From Allopusillimonas ginsengisoli (lineage in GTDB: Bacteria > Pseudomonadota > Gammaproteobacteria > Burkholderiales > Burkholderiaceae_B), in contig RAPG01000008.1 of the NCBI GenBank assembly GCA_005239165.1, positions 124,001 to 188,000 on the forward strand: 64,000 bases of DNA, written 5' to 3'. The translations under genes were made by a program, and so were the position numbers. Below, piece by piece: positions 19,240 through 28,512 of this stretch. Each line of letters begins with the position of its first letter. Position 1 is the stretch's first letter. The notes under the pieces were generated by a model, which was not told the origin of the DNA, ran no database searches, and was given only the letters and a program-made list of their open reading frames with translations.

Positions 19240-19968
19240 TCACTCAGACCACTTATCACCCAGGGCCCGCAGCAATTTTGCGCCATCGCCGTGCCATGCA
19301 CTGCCATGCATACAGGCGAGCGTTGATGGGTTTGTGGAGGCCAGCCGCTCTAGCATCGCACGCGCGTTTTTGGTGTGTGAGAAATAATCCAACTCGTGAC
19401 GAAAGGCTTCGCTGGGCCCAAGGATGTCTGACTCGACGAGCGGTGATTGGCCCGCGCCACCTTGCGAGAGCAGGTCGCCGCATAGCAAGGTAGAAGTTTT
19501 TTCTTCCATTAGAACGCCGCATTCCCAGGCGTGTGGCAGATGCGGTGTGTCGAACCATCGCACAGAATGCCTGCCCAGAGAAAGCAGCTCTCCATCGGCC
19601 ACCGCACGCGGTGCACGATCCGCCAGATCGCTGATGGATACCATGGCTGCGATCGTGCCGCACAACGGCACAGCTTGCGGTGAGGCAGTCAGCCACTGGT
19701 TTAGCGAACCACACTCGTCGGCTTCGACGTGTGAAAACGCGATGTAACGTAGCTTTTCGACAGCCAGGACGCTTTGAACCGCTTCAAGCACCACGGCAAA
19801 CATCTTTCGCGGGCCGGTGTGGAAGATGAGTGGCTCATCATCCATGATGAGATATTGGTTGAACGAGAACGCGCCAGCACCGTCGATAGAAACCGGTGTA
19901 TTAATGCGATAGAGGCCGTCGGCAATCTCATGCACATTCGTCCCAGATTGACTGTTTGTAATCGTCAT
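19240..19968 (-). CDS. MBL-fold protein of the flavodiiron (ODP) type
   Basis: This 242-residue metallo-beta-lactamase-fold protein has metal ligands in the order HVEADE (about residue 79), PHLPH, CGD and MHGS. The first motif follows the HxExD pattern of flavodiiron proteins rather than the HxHxDH of hydrolases, which suggests a diiron, oxygen- or redox-related role. It lacks the flavodoxin domain of full flavodiiron proteins. The ATG at 19968 is preceded by AAGGAG and is preferred over an in-frame start 21 codons upstream. It lies 92 bases after the M14 peptidase gene and may belong to the same transcript. Its function is unknown. Confidence 0.75.
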   Translation of the reverse strand: MTITNSQSGTNVHEIADGLYRINTPVSIDGAGAFSFNQYLIMDDEPLIFHTGPRKMFAVVLEAVQSVLAVEKLRYIAFSHVEADECGSLNQWLTASPQAVPLCGTIAAMVSISDLADRAPRAVADGELLSLGRHSVRWFDTPHLPHAWECGVLMEEKTSTLLCGDLLSQGGAGQSPLVESDILGPSEAFRHELDYFSHTKNARAMLERLASTNPSTLACMHGSAWHGDGAKLLRALGDKWSE

Positions 19969-20060
19969 CAGAGTCTCCTTGCTGTAGATTGAGTGTAATG
20001 CTGCGCAGGCAGCATTACCAGAACATAGCAACTAGCGAGTTCTCTGGAAAACGATGCTAC

Positions 20061-21792
20061 TTACTGTTCAATATATTTTTGAAGGGCTTCGTAGGCTGCC
20101 AGAACGGTTTCCATTTGCGCTGTGTGGCCATGGATGAAGTTTTCACCATAAATGGTTTCATCCGGGTATTCGGTGATGAGCGTAATGGGTACGCTGTAGT
20201 TGTTATCTGCAGTGATCAGGCACGGAAACCCATTAATAATACGAAAACCTGTTTCGCCGGCGTGTTTTTCAAACAAGGCGATCTGTGCGTTATTTTGCTG
20301 TACCAGCCCATCGATGGCCGTCAGGTGGCGGGTTACATGGTCAACCAGTTTTTCTGCTTGCTGCGTCCAGGCTATTTGATGGCGTACAACCAGAAAAAAG
20401 CCTTTGGGCAAGGTCCACATGCCGAAACCACGCGGTATATAGCCCGACAGTGGGCGTGTCCATTCGTGTGACGGGTAGCCGTGCAAGTTGACATGCAGCT
20501 TTGCGCCGGTTAACGCGAGTGCCTTGGTGCGAATGGCTTTTTCACCAGGGTTTTCGGCGCTGCGGTATTCCAGGTCGTCACCCATGGCGGTATAGCGGGC
20601 CGCATGGTGCATGTGTTTGGGGTTGACGGCACAAAGGCGACGATGCAGCTCATAGCCGTCGGGGTTTTCAAGGGGCGAGATAGTGAAGTGCGCGTTTTTG
20701 CGGGTTATTAGCTGCTGAGCAGCACGCAGTGCGCCAACCACGCCGCTGGTTTCATTGGCATGCTGGGCGCCGCTAATCATTATGGGCGCATCGCTGCCTT
20801 TGATGTAACGACCGTGCACGATACGGCCTGAGCGCGCGTGGGCCTGGTAGTGTTCACCACCCAGGGTGTTGAGCTCTTGGAAAACTTGCGCTGCAAAGAG
20901 CGGCGCTTGCGCTGTGCTGAGGGGCTGATGGGGGCCGGTGCTGTCTTCGGTGTTGAGCTTTCTGGTGCTGACGCGCACAGAGGGTGCACCGGCGTGGTAG
21001 GTAATTTCAGGCACAATCTGCCCGGGCTGTAAACCACGGTCGCCCAGTGGTCTGCCAGATTTTTCTGAAAAACTCCAGCAATGAAAAGTAGATATCTTCA
21101 TGCAGGGCTTCAGTAAGGCTGATTACTTCTTCTGCGTACGGCAGCGCGCGCTCTTTAATCGGTAACTGCGCCGTAATGTTTAGTTCTTCGAAATAGGGCT
21201 CGGTGTCACCCCAGGTATAACCAGATATCGCTGCAATGGTGTCATGAAACAGCTGTTCAAGGTCGGTTTCAAGGCGTTCAGCGCTCACCTGGCCTTGATG
21301 CTTTATGTTGAGCCAACCCGTGGGCGACAGCAATGTTTGGCCGTCAATATCGCTATGGGTGCGATTTGGGGCAAATACCTGGTGGCTTTCTTCACGGCCA
21401 TCTTGAAAAGTGAGACTTACCTGATAGGTAAAGTTTGGTGCATCGGTGGCGTAAAACTCAACCTTTGCCTCACCCACAAGCTTGGTTAGCGGGTAGGTTT
21501 CAAGCAAAAAGCGGTTGGGCGCACACGCTTCATGCATGGGGTAGCCAATGCTTGCCTGCGCCAGAGCGGTGCAATCAATTTCTTCTATAAAAAAATGCAC
21601 CAGCGGCTTATAGGCACTGCGCAAGGTGGCGTTTACACCTGCAGCCTGAAGTGTATGTTCAGCCGCTTTGCGGCTTTTCTGGTCGTCGAACAGCCACGCT
21701 TCAAGGGTTGCGCCTTGCATTGCGGGCTTGGCAAAGCGAGTGATCAGGCTATCAATGCTGCGTTGGTAGGCTTTTTCAAAGAGGGTGCTCAT
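20061..21792 (-). pseudogene. M14-family metallopeptidase interrupted by a frameshift
   Basis: Two overlapping frames together encode one zinc carboxypeptidase-like protein of about 576 residues. The N-terminal 240 or so residues read through EFFRK; the sequence then continues in another frame as SGRPLGDRGLQPGQ and includes HANE (the HxxE zinc motif), a further His in NLHGYPSHEW and a Glu in LITEYPDE. The join lies at 21060-21072, where a five-A run and a five-T run (minus strand) sit close together; removing one base restores the frame. The upstream frame ends 18 codons later. The ATG overlaps the permease stop (ATGA), so the intact gene was the last cistron of the peptide transporter operon. 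Decay, slippage or a sequencing error are all possible. Confidence 0.8.
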
Positions 21793-22646
21793 CGTGATGT
21801 TCTGCCAGTGGGGTCGAGGCTGTCGCGCAACCAGTCGCCGAGTAGATTAAGACCAAGTACCGTTAAAAGAATGGCCAGGCCCGGAAATACGCTTACCCAC
21901 CATGCGGTTTGCAAGTAAGTGCGGCCATCTGCCAGCATGCCGCCCCAGCTCGGTATGGATGGGTCAACACCCAAGCCCAGAAAGGTTAAGCTGGCTTCGA
22001 GCAGTATGTTGTTGGCCATGTTAAGCGTCATTAGCACAATAACTGGCCCGAGCAGGTTGGGCAGCAGATGCTGAAAGATAATGCGCGCGTCTTTTACGCC
22101 GATGGCGCGCGCAGACAAGATGAACTCACGTTCGCGCAATGCCAGTACGGAGCCGCGCACCAAGCGCGCAAACTGTACCCATTGGGACACAATCAGCAAA
22201 ATAATGGTGTTCATTAAACTGCCGCCGACAATGGCAATAAACGTAATGGCCAGCAAAATAAACGGCAGTGCCAGTTGCACGTCGGCAAAGCGCATAACCA
22301 CCATGTCAATAAAGCCACGGTAGTAACCGGCAATTAACCCCATGACCACGCCCAAAACCACGGCACCGGCCACGGAAGCAAAGCCGATTAACAATGAGAT
22401 TTTGCCGCCGGTTACTACACGCGCCAGTACATCACGCCCCAGCGGGTCTGTGCCGAATAGGTGGCTGGCATTGGTAAATGGCGGTACAAGACGCGCCATC
22501 AGGTTGATTTTTTCGCCGCTATCTGAAAATAAGAATCCGGAAAATAATACTGACAGGCAAATGATAAGCATGAGCCCGGCACCAACAATAAACTCAAGGC
22601 TGTACAGGCGACTCAAGAGCAGAGAGGAGGAAGTTTTTGCAGCCAT
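21789..22646 (-). CDS. Peptide-type ABC transporter permease (DppC/GsiD-like)
   Basis: This inner-membrane permease of 285 residues has an N-terminal anchor, then the binding-protein-dependent transport domain with about five further membrane segments. The cytoplasmic EAA loop reads LSARAIGVKDARIIFQHLLPNLLGPV. FGTDPLGRDVLARV is the typical DppC-family segment. It pairs with the DppB-like permease three bases upstream. Its stop codon overlaps the start of the peptidase gene. Confidence 0.93.
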   Translation of the reverse strand: MAAKTSSSLLLSRLYSLEFIVGAGLMLIICLSVLFSGFLFSDSGEKINLMARLVPPFTNASHLFGTDPLGRDVLARVVTGGKISLLIGFASVAGAVVLGVVMGLIAGYYRGFIDMVVMRFADVQLALPFILLAITFIAIVGGSLMNTIILLIVSQWVQFARLVRGSVLALREREFILSARAIGVKDARIIFQHLLPNLLGPVIVLMTLNMANNILLEASLTFLGLGVDPSIPSWGGMLADGRTYLQTAWWVSVFPGLAILLTVLGLNLLGDWLRDSLDPTGRTSR

Positions 22647-22649
22647 GGT

Positions 22650-23573
22650 CTACTCCGTGCGGATACGAGGGTCGATAAGGCCGTAGGCAATATCGACCAA
22701 AAGATTGACGCTAACAATTAACAGCGACAGCACGGTGATGGTTGCCTGAAGCACCGGGTAATCACGACCCGATACGGCATCAAAAGCCAGCGTGCCCATG
22801 CCTGGCCAGTTAAATACGCGCTCAATGACCACCACGCCGCCCAGCAGGCCGCCAAATTGCAGGCCAAAATACGTGATGAGTGGAATGGCGCAATTGCGTA
22901 GTGCGTGCTTATACAGCACGGTGTTTTCGCTTAGGCCCTTGGCACGCGCAACCAGAATGTATTGTGATTGCAGGGTTTCAAGCATCGCTGTGCGCACCAG
23001 CCGTACATTGGTAGCTGTAAGGATGATGCCCATGGTGGCCGCAGGCATGATAAAGCTGGTAAAGCCGATCATACCGCTGGGTGGCAGCCATTGCAGGCTG
23101 ATGGCAAAAATGAGCACCAGCATGGTGCCCAGCCAGAAGTTTGGAAAAGACAGGCCCACCAGGGAAACAATGCGGATCAGTTGATCTGACCACTTTCCAC
23201 GTGACACGGCTGCCTTAATGCCTAGCGGAATCGACAACACAATGGACACCGCCATCGAGGCAAAGGCCAACATAAGTGTGGCAGGCAATGCGTCTTTAAT
23301 CAGCAGTGAAACCTGCGTACCACCAAGAAAGCTGCGCCCAAAGTCTAGTGTGAACATGCCCTTGATAAAACCGAGGTATTGCACGAGAAAGGGTTGGTTT
23401 AGCCCCAGGCCTTCGCGTATGCGTACAAGATCAGCCTCGGTTACGCTGCCAGCACCTTGCGTTAGCATGAGGGCGGGGTCGCCGGTTAGCCGGATTGCAA
23501 AAGCAACCGTCAATGTCACCACAATGATGACAAAGATGGCTTGTAATATTCGTTTGATCAGAAACCCGGTCAA
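22650..23573 (-). CDS. Peptide-type ABC transporter permease (DppB/GsiC-like)
   Basis: The 307-residue inner-membrane permease starts with a membrane segment (LIKRILQAIFVIIVV) and has the EAA loop VARAKGLSENTVLYKHALRNCAIP. FGRSFLGGTQV is characteristic of the DppB family. Gene order and lengths (ATPase 621, binding protein 511, permeases 307 and 285) resemble the gsiABCD glutathione importer, but related systems carry many peptides, so the substrate is not assigned. Confidence 0.93.
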   Translation of the reverse strand: MTGFLIKRILQAIFVIIVVTLTVAFAIRLTGDPALMLTQGAGSVTEADLVRIREGLGLNQPFLVQYLGFIKGMFTLDFGRSFLGGTQVSLLIKDALPATLMLAFASMAVSIVLSIPLGIKAAVSRGKWSDQLIRIVSLVGLSFPNFWLGTMLVLIFAISLQWLPPSGMIGFTSFIMPAATMGIILTATNVRLVRTAMLETLQSQYILVARAKGLSENTVLYKHALRNCAIPLITYFGLQFGGLLGGVVVIERVFNWPGMGTLAFDAVSGRDYPVLQATITVLSLLIVSVNLLVDIAYGLIDPRIRTE

Positions 23574-23649
23574 GTCTTCTGTCCTTCAGCAATGAATGCG
23601 CAATGGTCAAATTACCGCGCCAGACTGCGCTGGCGCGGTAAGGCGTTAC

Positions 23650-25185
23650 TTAGTCAACAGTTACTTCGTTCAGCCGCAAGCGGTTGTCAGGTGCCGGCAC
23701 GAAATTTTTAACGCGCTTGTTAATGCCATAAATCGCTTTAAGGTTGTAAAGCGGCATTTCCAGTGCGCGGTCGGCGGCGTAATGGGCAATTTCCTGAAGA
23801 ATTTTTTCACGCTTGGGGCGATCTGTAATAGAGCGCTGGGATTCCAGCAGCTTATCCATCTTCGGGTCATTGTCATACGGGTTCCATTTTTCACCAGAGT
23901 GATACATGGAATAAGCAGTGTTGTCGTAGTCGAATGTCCAGCCGCCCCATGATTGCTGGAACATCGCGCCAGTTTTACCCTGCGGGATAATGTCATTGAG
24001 CAGTACGTTGGTTTCATAGGGTTTGATGGTGGCATTGATGCCGATCATGCCTAAATAGCTCGCAACCGCCTGCACCACTTCATTGAAGGTGGCATCGTTG
24101 CCGCGAATGTCGATCTGTACGGCGGAGCCTTGTTTAACGCCAGCTTCTGCCAGCAGTTTTTTGGCGGCAGCCGGGTCAAAAGGCAGCGGCCTCATGGCGG
24201 GGTCATAGCCAAAGGAGAGGGCGCTCTGAAAGCTGGCAATGGGTTCTGCCTGACCACCAAGAATTGACTTGATAATGGTGTCGCGATCAACACCCAGAAT
24301 CATTGCTTTGCGCACGCGCTCATCAGCCGTAATGCCGTCACGGGTGTTGTAGCGTAGCGCGTAAACGGTTGGCCCCGCCGTGGTTACCAGGGCCAGTTTA
24401 GGGTCGGCTTCAATGGTGGGGATCATGCCGATGGGGATAGTGGGCGGGATGACCAGGTCAACGCGGCCAGCCTGCAGCTCTGCCACGGCGGTGGATGGCT
24501 CAGAGATAAAACGGTAGTCTAGTTCTGACAGCTTTGGTGCACCGCCCCAATGGTCGGCAAACGCTTCCAGCTGAATGCCCACTTTAGGCTTGTAACTTAC
24601 GAATTTGAACGGGCCAGTACCCACGGGGTGAGAATTGAAGTACTCATCGCCTTTTTCTTTAATGTATTTTGGCGGCACAATCATGGCACCGTAGCCGGCA
24701 AGCTTGGTAATGAGTACCGGATCCGTGTTCTTCAAGTGAAAATCAACGGTGTTGTCGTCGATAACTTCAACCTTGTCGATAGAAACGTAATTAGAGCGTT
24801 GCGGGCCTTTGGCACCTTCATCACCGAGCAAGCGTTCAAAGGTAAATTTAACGGCTTCGGCGTTAAAAGGCTCGCCGTCATGAAACTTTACGTTTTCACG
24901 CAGATGAAAGCGGATGCGTTTGCCGTCGTCCAGCTCTTCCCAGGATGTGGCCAGAGCCGGCACAATTTTTAGATCAGGGCCGCGATAAACCAGGCCGTCG
25001 TAGATATTGGTGGCGACAGAGGCCCAGTTGATCAGAAATGTATCGATAGGATCCCAGCTGCCTGGGTCTTGCGGCGAGGAAACGGTTAGTTTGCCGGCAG
25101 CCAGCGCTGGTGTGGCAGTAAGCGCTGCAACGGACAGTGCCGTGGCACTTAAAGCCATTGCACTGATAAGTGGTTTGATCTTCAT
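23650..25185 (-). CDS. Peptide-type ABC transporter periplasmic substrate-binding protein
   Basis: This 511-residue SBP_bac_5 family protein has a signal peptide ending near ATPALA (about residue 29), then PGSWDPIDT, IYDGLVYRG, FHDGEPFNAEAVKFTFERLL and the family motif HPVGTGPFKFVSY. It captures a peptide or related solute in the periplasm for the two downstream permeases. A gap of about 75 bases separates it from the permease gene, and about 46 bases from the upstream ATPase gene. Confidence 0.93.
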   Translation of the reverse strand: MKIKPLISAMALSATALSVAALTATPALAAGKLTVSSPQDPGSWDPIDTFLINWASVATNIYDGLVYRGPDLKIVPALATSWEELDDGKRIRFHLRENVKFHDGEPFNAEAVKFTFERLLGDEGAKGPQRSNYVSIDKVEVIDDNTVDFHLKNTDPVLITKLAGYGAMIVPPKYIKEKGDEYFNSHPVGTGPFKFVSYKPKVGIQLEAFADHWGGAPKLSELDYRFISEPSTAVAELQAGRVDLVIPPTIPIGMIPTIEADPKLALVTTAGPTVYALRYNTRDGITADERVRKAMILGVDRDTIIKSILGGQAEPIASFQSALSFGYDPAMRPLPFDPAAAKKLLAEAGVKQGSAVQIDIRGNDATFNEVVQAVASYLGMIGINATIKPYETNVLLNDIIPQGKTGAMFQQSWGGWTFDYDNTAYSMYHSGEKWNPYDNDPKMDKLLESQRSITDRPKREKILQEIAHYAADRALEMPLYNLKAIYGINKRVKNFVPAPDNRLRLNEVTVD

Positions 25186-25231
25186 TTGCTCTTTCCCCTT
25201 AGTGTAAAAACTGAAACAGGATGGGTGGTTG

Positions 25232-27097
25232 TCAGGCGCTTTGTGCGACGAAGTGTCCTTGGGCGATCTCTTTATATTGCCAGATGGCCGGCTTGTCTTC
25301 TATGCGTTGTGTGGTGTTGGGTATTTCGCCTTCCAGCAATAGCCGCTCACCGCGCGCCAGAGGGTCTGCGACGGGTACGGCAGACAAAAGGCGGCGGGTG
25401 TAGTCATGCGAGGGTGTTTCAAAAACCTGACGACGGGAGCCCAGTTCCATAATCTGGCCAAGATACAACACGGCCACGCGATGGCTTATTTTTTCTACCA
25501 CAGCCATGTCATGGCTGATAAACAGATAGGCCAGGCCGTGTTCTTCTTGCAGGTCCATAAGCAAGTTAATGACTTGCGCCTGAATGGAAACGTCGAGCGC
25601 AGAAAGCGCTTCATCGGCAATAATTAGTTTGGGGTTTGAGGCAAGCGCGCGGGCAATACAAACCCGCTGACGCTGTCCGCCTGAAAACTCATGGGGATAG
25701 CGGTCGGCCACCGCCGAGCTTAACCCTACGCGCTCCAGCAGTTCATCAACACGCCGGGTAATGGCGGCTTCATCCAGGATGAGACCATGGGTGCGGATGG
25801 GTTCGGCAATAGAAAAACGCATGGTTTTGCGCGGGTCCAGCGAGGCGAACGGGTCTTGAAAAATGTACTGTACTTCTTGGCGCATGCGAAAGCGCTCTGC
25901 CGCGTTCATGTCTGAAAACGCTTTACCGTTAAAACGTATATTGCCGGAAAGCGGGTCTTGCAATTGCTGGATGGTGCGGCCAATGGTTGATTTACCTGAG
26001 CCTGACTCACCCACCAGTGCCAGTGTTTCGCCCGGGTAAATATCAAAGCTAACCTGGGAGACCGCGTTACACACATGCGTAACCCGGCCAAACATGTTCT
26101 TCTTGATGTTAAAGCGCACAGACAGGTTGTTCACCGACAGCAGCGGCGGCTCATTAAGGCGTGCCGTGTTCTGAATGCGGGTTTCACCCATCACAATGGG
26201 CTTGTCGTCTTGTAGAACGGTAACTGGCATGCGTATAGGGAAGGCTTCGCCTGTCATGCTGCCCAGCTTTGGTACGGCCGAAAGCAAGATCTTGGTATAG
26301 GCATGCTGGGGGTTGGCGAAAATTTGGCGCACCGAACCTTCTTCAACCTTTTTGCCTTTCCACATCACCACGACGTCATCCGCCATTTCGGCAACAACGC
26401 CCATGTCGTGGGTGATGAAGATGACGGCCATTTCTAGTTCTTTTTGGAGATCACGGATGATGTGCAGAATTTGCGCCTGAATGGTTACGTCGAGTGCGGT
26501 AGTGGGTTCGTCGGCAATTAGCAGTTTTGGACGGCACGCCAAGGCGATGGCGATCATGACGCGTTGACGCATTCCACCTGAAAGCTGGTGCGGGTAGCGG
26601 CCCAGCATGCCGTGGGCGTCAGGCAGGCGCACCATTTCTAACAGGCGCTGGCCTTCTTGTAACGCGGCTTTTTTACTCATACCTTCATGCAGCGTGAGCA
26701 CTTCGGCGATCTGGTCACCGATTGTGAACACCGGGTTCAGCGAGGTCATGGGCTCTTGGAAAATCATGGCAATTTCTTTGCCACGAATGCGACGCATGGT
26801 TTTCTGCTCGGCGCGAAGCAGGTCGAGTTTGCCTTGCGCGCCAGCAAACAGAATTTTGCCGGTAGGAAATTGTGCGCCCATCATATCGGCCAGCCGCATG
26901 ACGGATAAGGAGGTGATGGATTTACCTGAACCCGACTCACCCACAATGGCCAGTGTGCGGCCTGCTTTGACGGAAAAACTTAGGTTTTCAACCACCCGGG
27001 CACTGCCGAACGCGACCGATAGGTTATCGACTTCCAGGAGTTGCTGGAGATGATCGTTGGGGCTGGACTGCGTGTTGTTCAATTCTGTCGTCTTCAT
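25232..27097 (-). CDS. Fused double ATPase of a peptide-type ABC transporter (DppD-DppF, GsiA-like)
   Basis: Two complete ABC ATPase domains lie in one 621-residue chain. The first has Walker A GESGSGKS at about residue 54, signature LSGGMRQRV and Walker B LLIADEPTTALD; the second repeats GESGSGKST at about 370, FSGGQRQRV and LIIADEALSALD. Each keeps the expected Q-loop (IFQEP, IFQDP) and the oligopeptide-transporter C-terminal extension (HDYTRRLLSAVP). It powers the permeases encoded downstream. Its start overlaps the stop of the upstream regulator (ATGA), so the regulator is the first gene of the same operon. Confidence 0.95.
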   Translation of the reverse strand: MKTTELNNTQSSPNDHLQQLLEVDNLSVAFGSARVVENLSFSVKAGRTLAIVGESGSGKSITSLSVMRLADMMGAQFPTGKILFAGAQGKLDLLRAEQKTMRRIRGKEIAMIFQEPMTSLNPVFTIGDQIAEVLTLHEGMSKKAALQEGQRLLEMVRLPDAHGMLGRYPHQLSGGMRQRVMIAIALACRPKLLIADEPTTALDVTIQAQILHIIRDLQKELEMAVIFITHDMGVVAEMADDVVVMWKGKKVEEGSVRQIFANPQHAYTKILLSAVPKLGSMTGEAFPIRMPVTVLQDDKPIVMGETRIQNTARLNEPPLLSVNNLSVRFNIKKNMFGRVTHVCNAVSQVSFDIYPGETLALVGESGSGKSTIGRTIQQLQDPLSGNIRFNGKAFSDMNAAERFRMRQEVQYIFQDPFASLDPRKTMRFSIAEPIRTHGLILDEAAITRRVDELLERVGLSSAVADRYPHEFSGGQRQRVCIARALASNPKLIIADEALSALDVSIQAQVINLLMDLQEEHGLAYLFISHDMAVVEKISHRVAVLYLGQIMELGSRRQVFETPSHDYTRRLLSAVPVADPLARGERLLLEGEIPNTTQRIEDKPAIWQYKEIAQGHFVAQSA

Positions 27098-27714
27098 AGG
27101 GTAACGGCAGAGCGGGCTGCCTGATTGAATGCGCCTGACATAAACCGCAACAGCGCGGCAACTTCTGACAAGGCGTCTTCTGAAGGGCGGGCATGGGTTG
27201 TTGCGTCAACCAGCAGGCGTTCGCGTATGCGCGCGTAATTGGCGCATGCCTCAGCCCCTTTATCGGTAATGCAAACTGTTTTTTCTTTTGATGCTTTGCC
27301 GGTGGTTAGCAGCCCGGCTTTTTCAAGCTTGCGCAGGGCATAGTTGGCAATATGCGTGTCTTCTATATCTAGCACAAGGCAAATATCAGCCAGTTTTTTT
27401 TCGCGCCCGCGATGACGAATGGCGTGAAGGATTAGCACTTCAATAGGAGAGAGGCCAGGCAGGCCTGCCGCTGCCATGCAGCGCACCGTCCAGCGGGAAA
27501 AAGCATGAGACGCCAGGATCAAACCATATTCAACCTCAGACAGGGCAGGGGAGCCGCCTTCTGCCAAATGCGCGGAGGAAACAATGGGGCCTATGGACGA
27601 CACTGAATGCAGATATTGAGGCAAGTTGCTGTCAGCCAGTGCAGCGGCATCGTCATTGTTTGTAGCGTCGCACGATGCGGCATCGGCCTTTTTGGGCTTT
27701 TTGTTTGTGCCCAT
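27094..27714 (-). CDS. MarR-like winged-helix transcriptional regulator
   Basis: The 206-residue protein has a low-complexity, Ala/Asp-rich N-terminus of about 50 residues. A winged-helix domain follows (LSPIEVLILHAIRHRGREKKLADICLVL...NYALRKLEKAGLL), with a helical C-terminus. This matches the MarR-type group of regulators with an N-terminal extension. It is the first gene of the peptide transporter operon, and an 18-base dyad in front of it could be its operator. Its effector is unknown, possibly a peptide brought in by the transporter. Confidence 0.85.
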   Translation of the reverse strand: MGTNKKPKKADAASCDATNNDDAAALADSNLPQYLHSVSSIGPIVSSAHLAEGGSPALSEVEYGLILASHAFSRWTVRCMAAAGLPGLSPIEVLILHAIRHRGREKKLADICLVLDIEDTHIANYALRKLEKAGLLTTGKASKEKTVCITDKGAEACANYARIRERLLVDATTHARPSEDALSEVAALLRFMSGAFNQAARSAVTL

Positions 27715-28157
27715 GGTGTTCGTCCCCTAATCTTATCTACGATTTGTGATCATTTTGTCGATCGTTCGTCAATATAATCAAACGGTGTGTTCAAGTAAAT
27801 ATATTTAAGGGGAGTGTGTTTGTCGGGACGAGGCTCGATCAGCGGCAAGCTGATATTTTTTTTGAGGGGCCTGCAGGAATCAGGCAAGGGCTAGCCAACG
27901 ATAACCCTCCCATAAATTATCCGTCGTTGAGGTAGCGTTTTCTAAAAGCCGTATCAGCGTCCAGTCGCGCTACAGAGCACGACGTCGACTTGACGGCTGG
28001 CCCGGTGCACCGCAAGGCGCTCCGTTCATGGTGGGGAAGGGTAGAGCGGACAGCGTAGCCGTACTTAGGTTTTAGATAGCCACTTTTGGCGGGTACTCCG
28101 CCAACAGGGCCGCCAACAGCACTGATATGTTTACAGCAATTTCATATAGTGCGAAAA
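27715..28157. other. Divergent intergenic region with transporter promoter
   Basis: About 440 bases lie between the regulator gene and hipBA. The left part is AT-rich and should hold the promoter of the transporter operon with the dyad at 27755-27772. The rest has only short unrecognised frames. Confidence 0.5.
27755..27772. promoter_or_regulatory. Dyad symmetric operator candidate for the MarR-like regulator
   Basis: TTGTCGATCGTTCGTCAA has twofold symmetry at 14 of 18 positions (pattern TTGnCGAnCGnTCGnCAA). It is about 40 bases upstream of the regulator start, where a MarR-type autorepressor would bind. The link to this regulator is inference from position. Confidence 0.5.
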
Positions 28158-28179
28158 TAAGCGTATTAAACGTTACATT
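28158..28179 (-). repeat. Left imperfect inverted repeat flanking hipBA
   Basis: The reverse complement of this 22-base stretch (starts AATGTAACGT) matches 29837-29858 at 18 of 22 positions, the first ten perfectly. It is about 40-60 bases upstream of hipB and may also act as an operator. Confidence 0.5.
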
Positions 28180-28221
28180 ACAGTATCTGACTGACTAGTT
28201 ATGGGAAGTTTAAGTATCATA

Positions 28222-28512
28222 ATGACCAAGAAATATATTTTACTGGATCCATTGATTCAGTCGCTTATTGATTCGCGCAAGCAGCAAAAAGTGACGCAAG
28301 CCCAGCTTGCAGAAGCCGCCGGTGTCAGCCGAAAGACGGTGGGTACGATTGAAGCGGGCGGAGACTGCACGCTGTCCACGCTTCGTGCCCTGTATGCGGC
28401 CGTTGGCCTAGACTTGGTAAGCCGACCGTTCTCAGCCCCTACGCTCGATGATGTGCTGGCCGAGCGTGAAAACGCTTTCTCAACTCGCTCACAGCAAAAG
28501 TATCGGCCATGA
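28222..28512 (+). CDS. hipB: HipB-like helix-turn-helix antitoxin
   Basis: This is a small XRE-family DNA-binding protein of 96 residues from the ATG at 28222 (an in-frame ATG at 28201 would add seven). The helix-turn-helix is VTQAQLAEAAGVSRKTVGTIEAGG, followed by STLRALYAAVGLDL. HipB proteins bind and neutralise the HipA kinase and repress their own operon. The stop codon overlaps the hipA start by four bases (ATGA), typical of coupled translation in toxin-antitoxin pairs. Neither start has a strong ribosome binding site, so the start is uncertain. Confidence 0.88.
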   Translation: MTKKYILLDPLIQSLIDSRKQQKVTQAQLAEAAGVSRKTVGTIEAGGDCTLSTLRALYAAVGLDLVSRPFSAPTLDDVLAERENAFSTRSQQKYRP

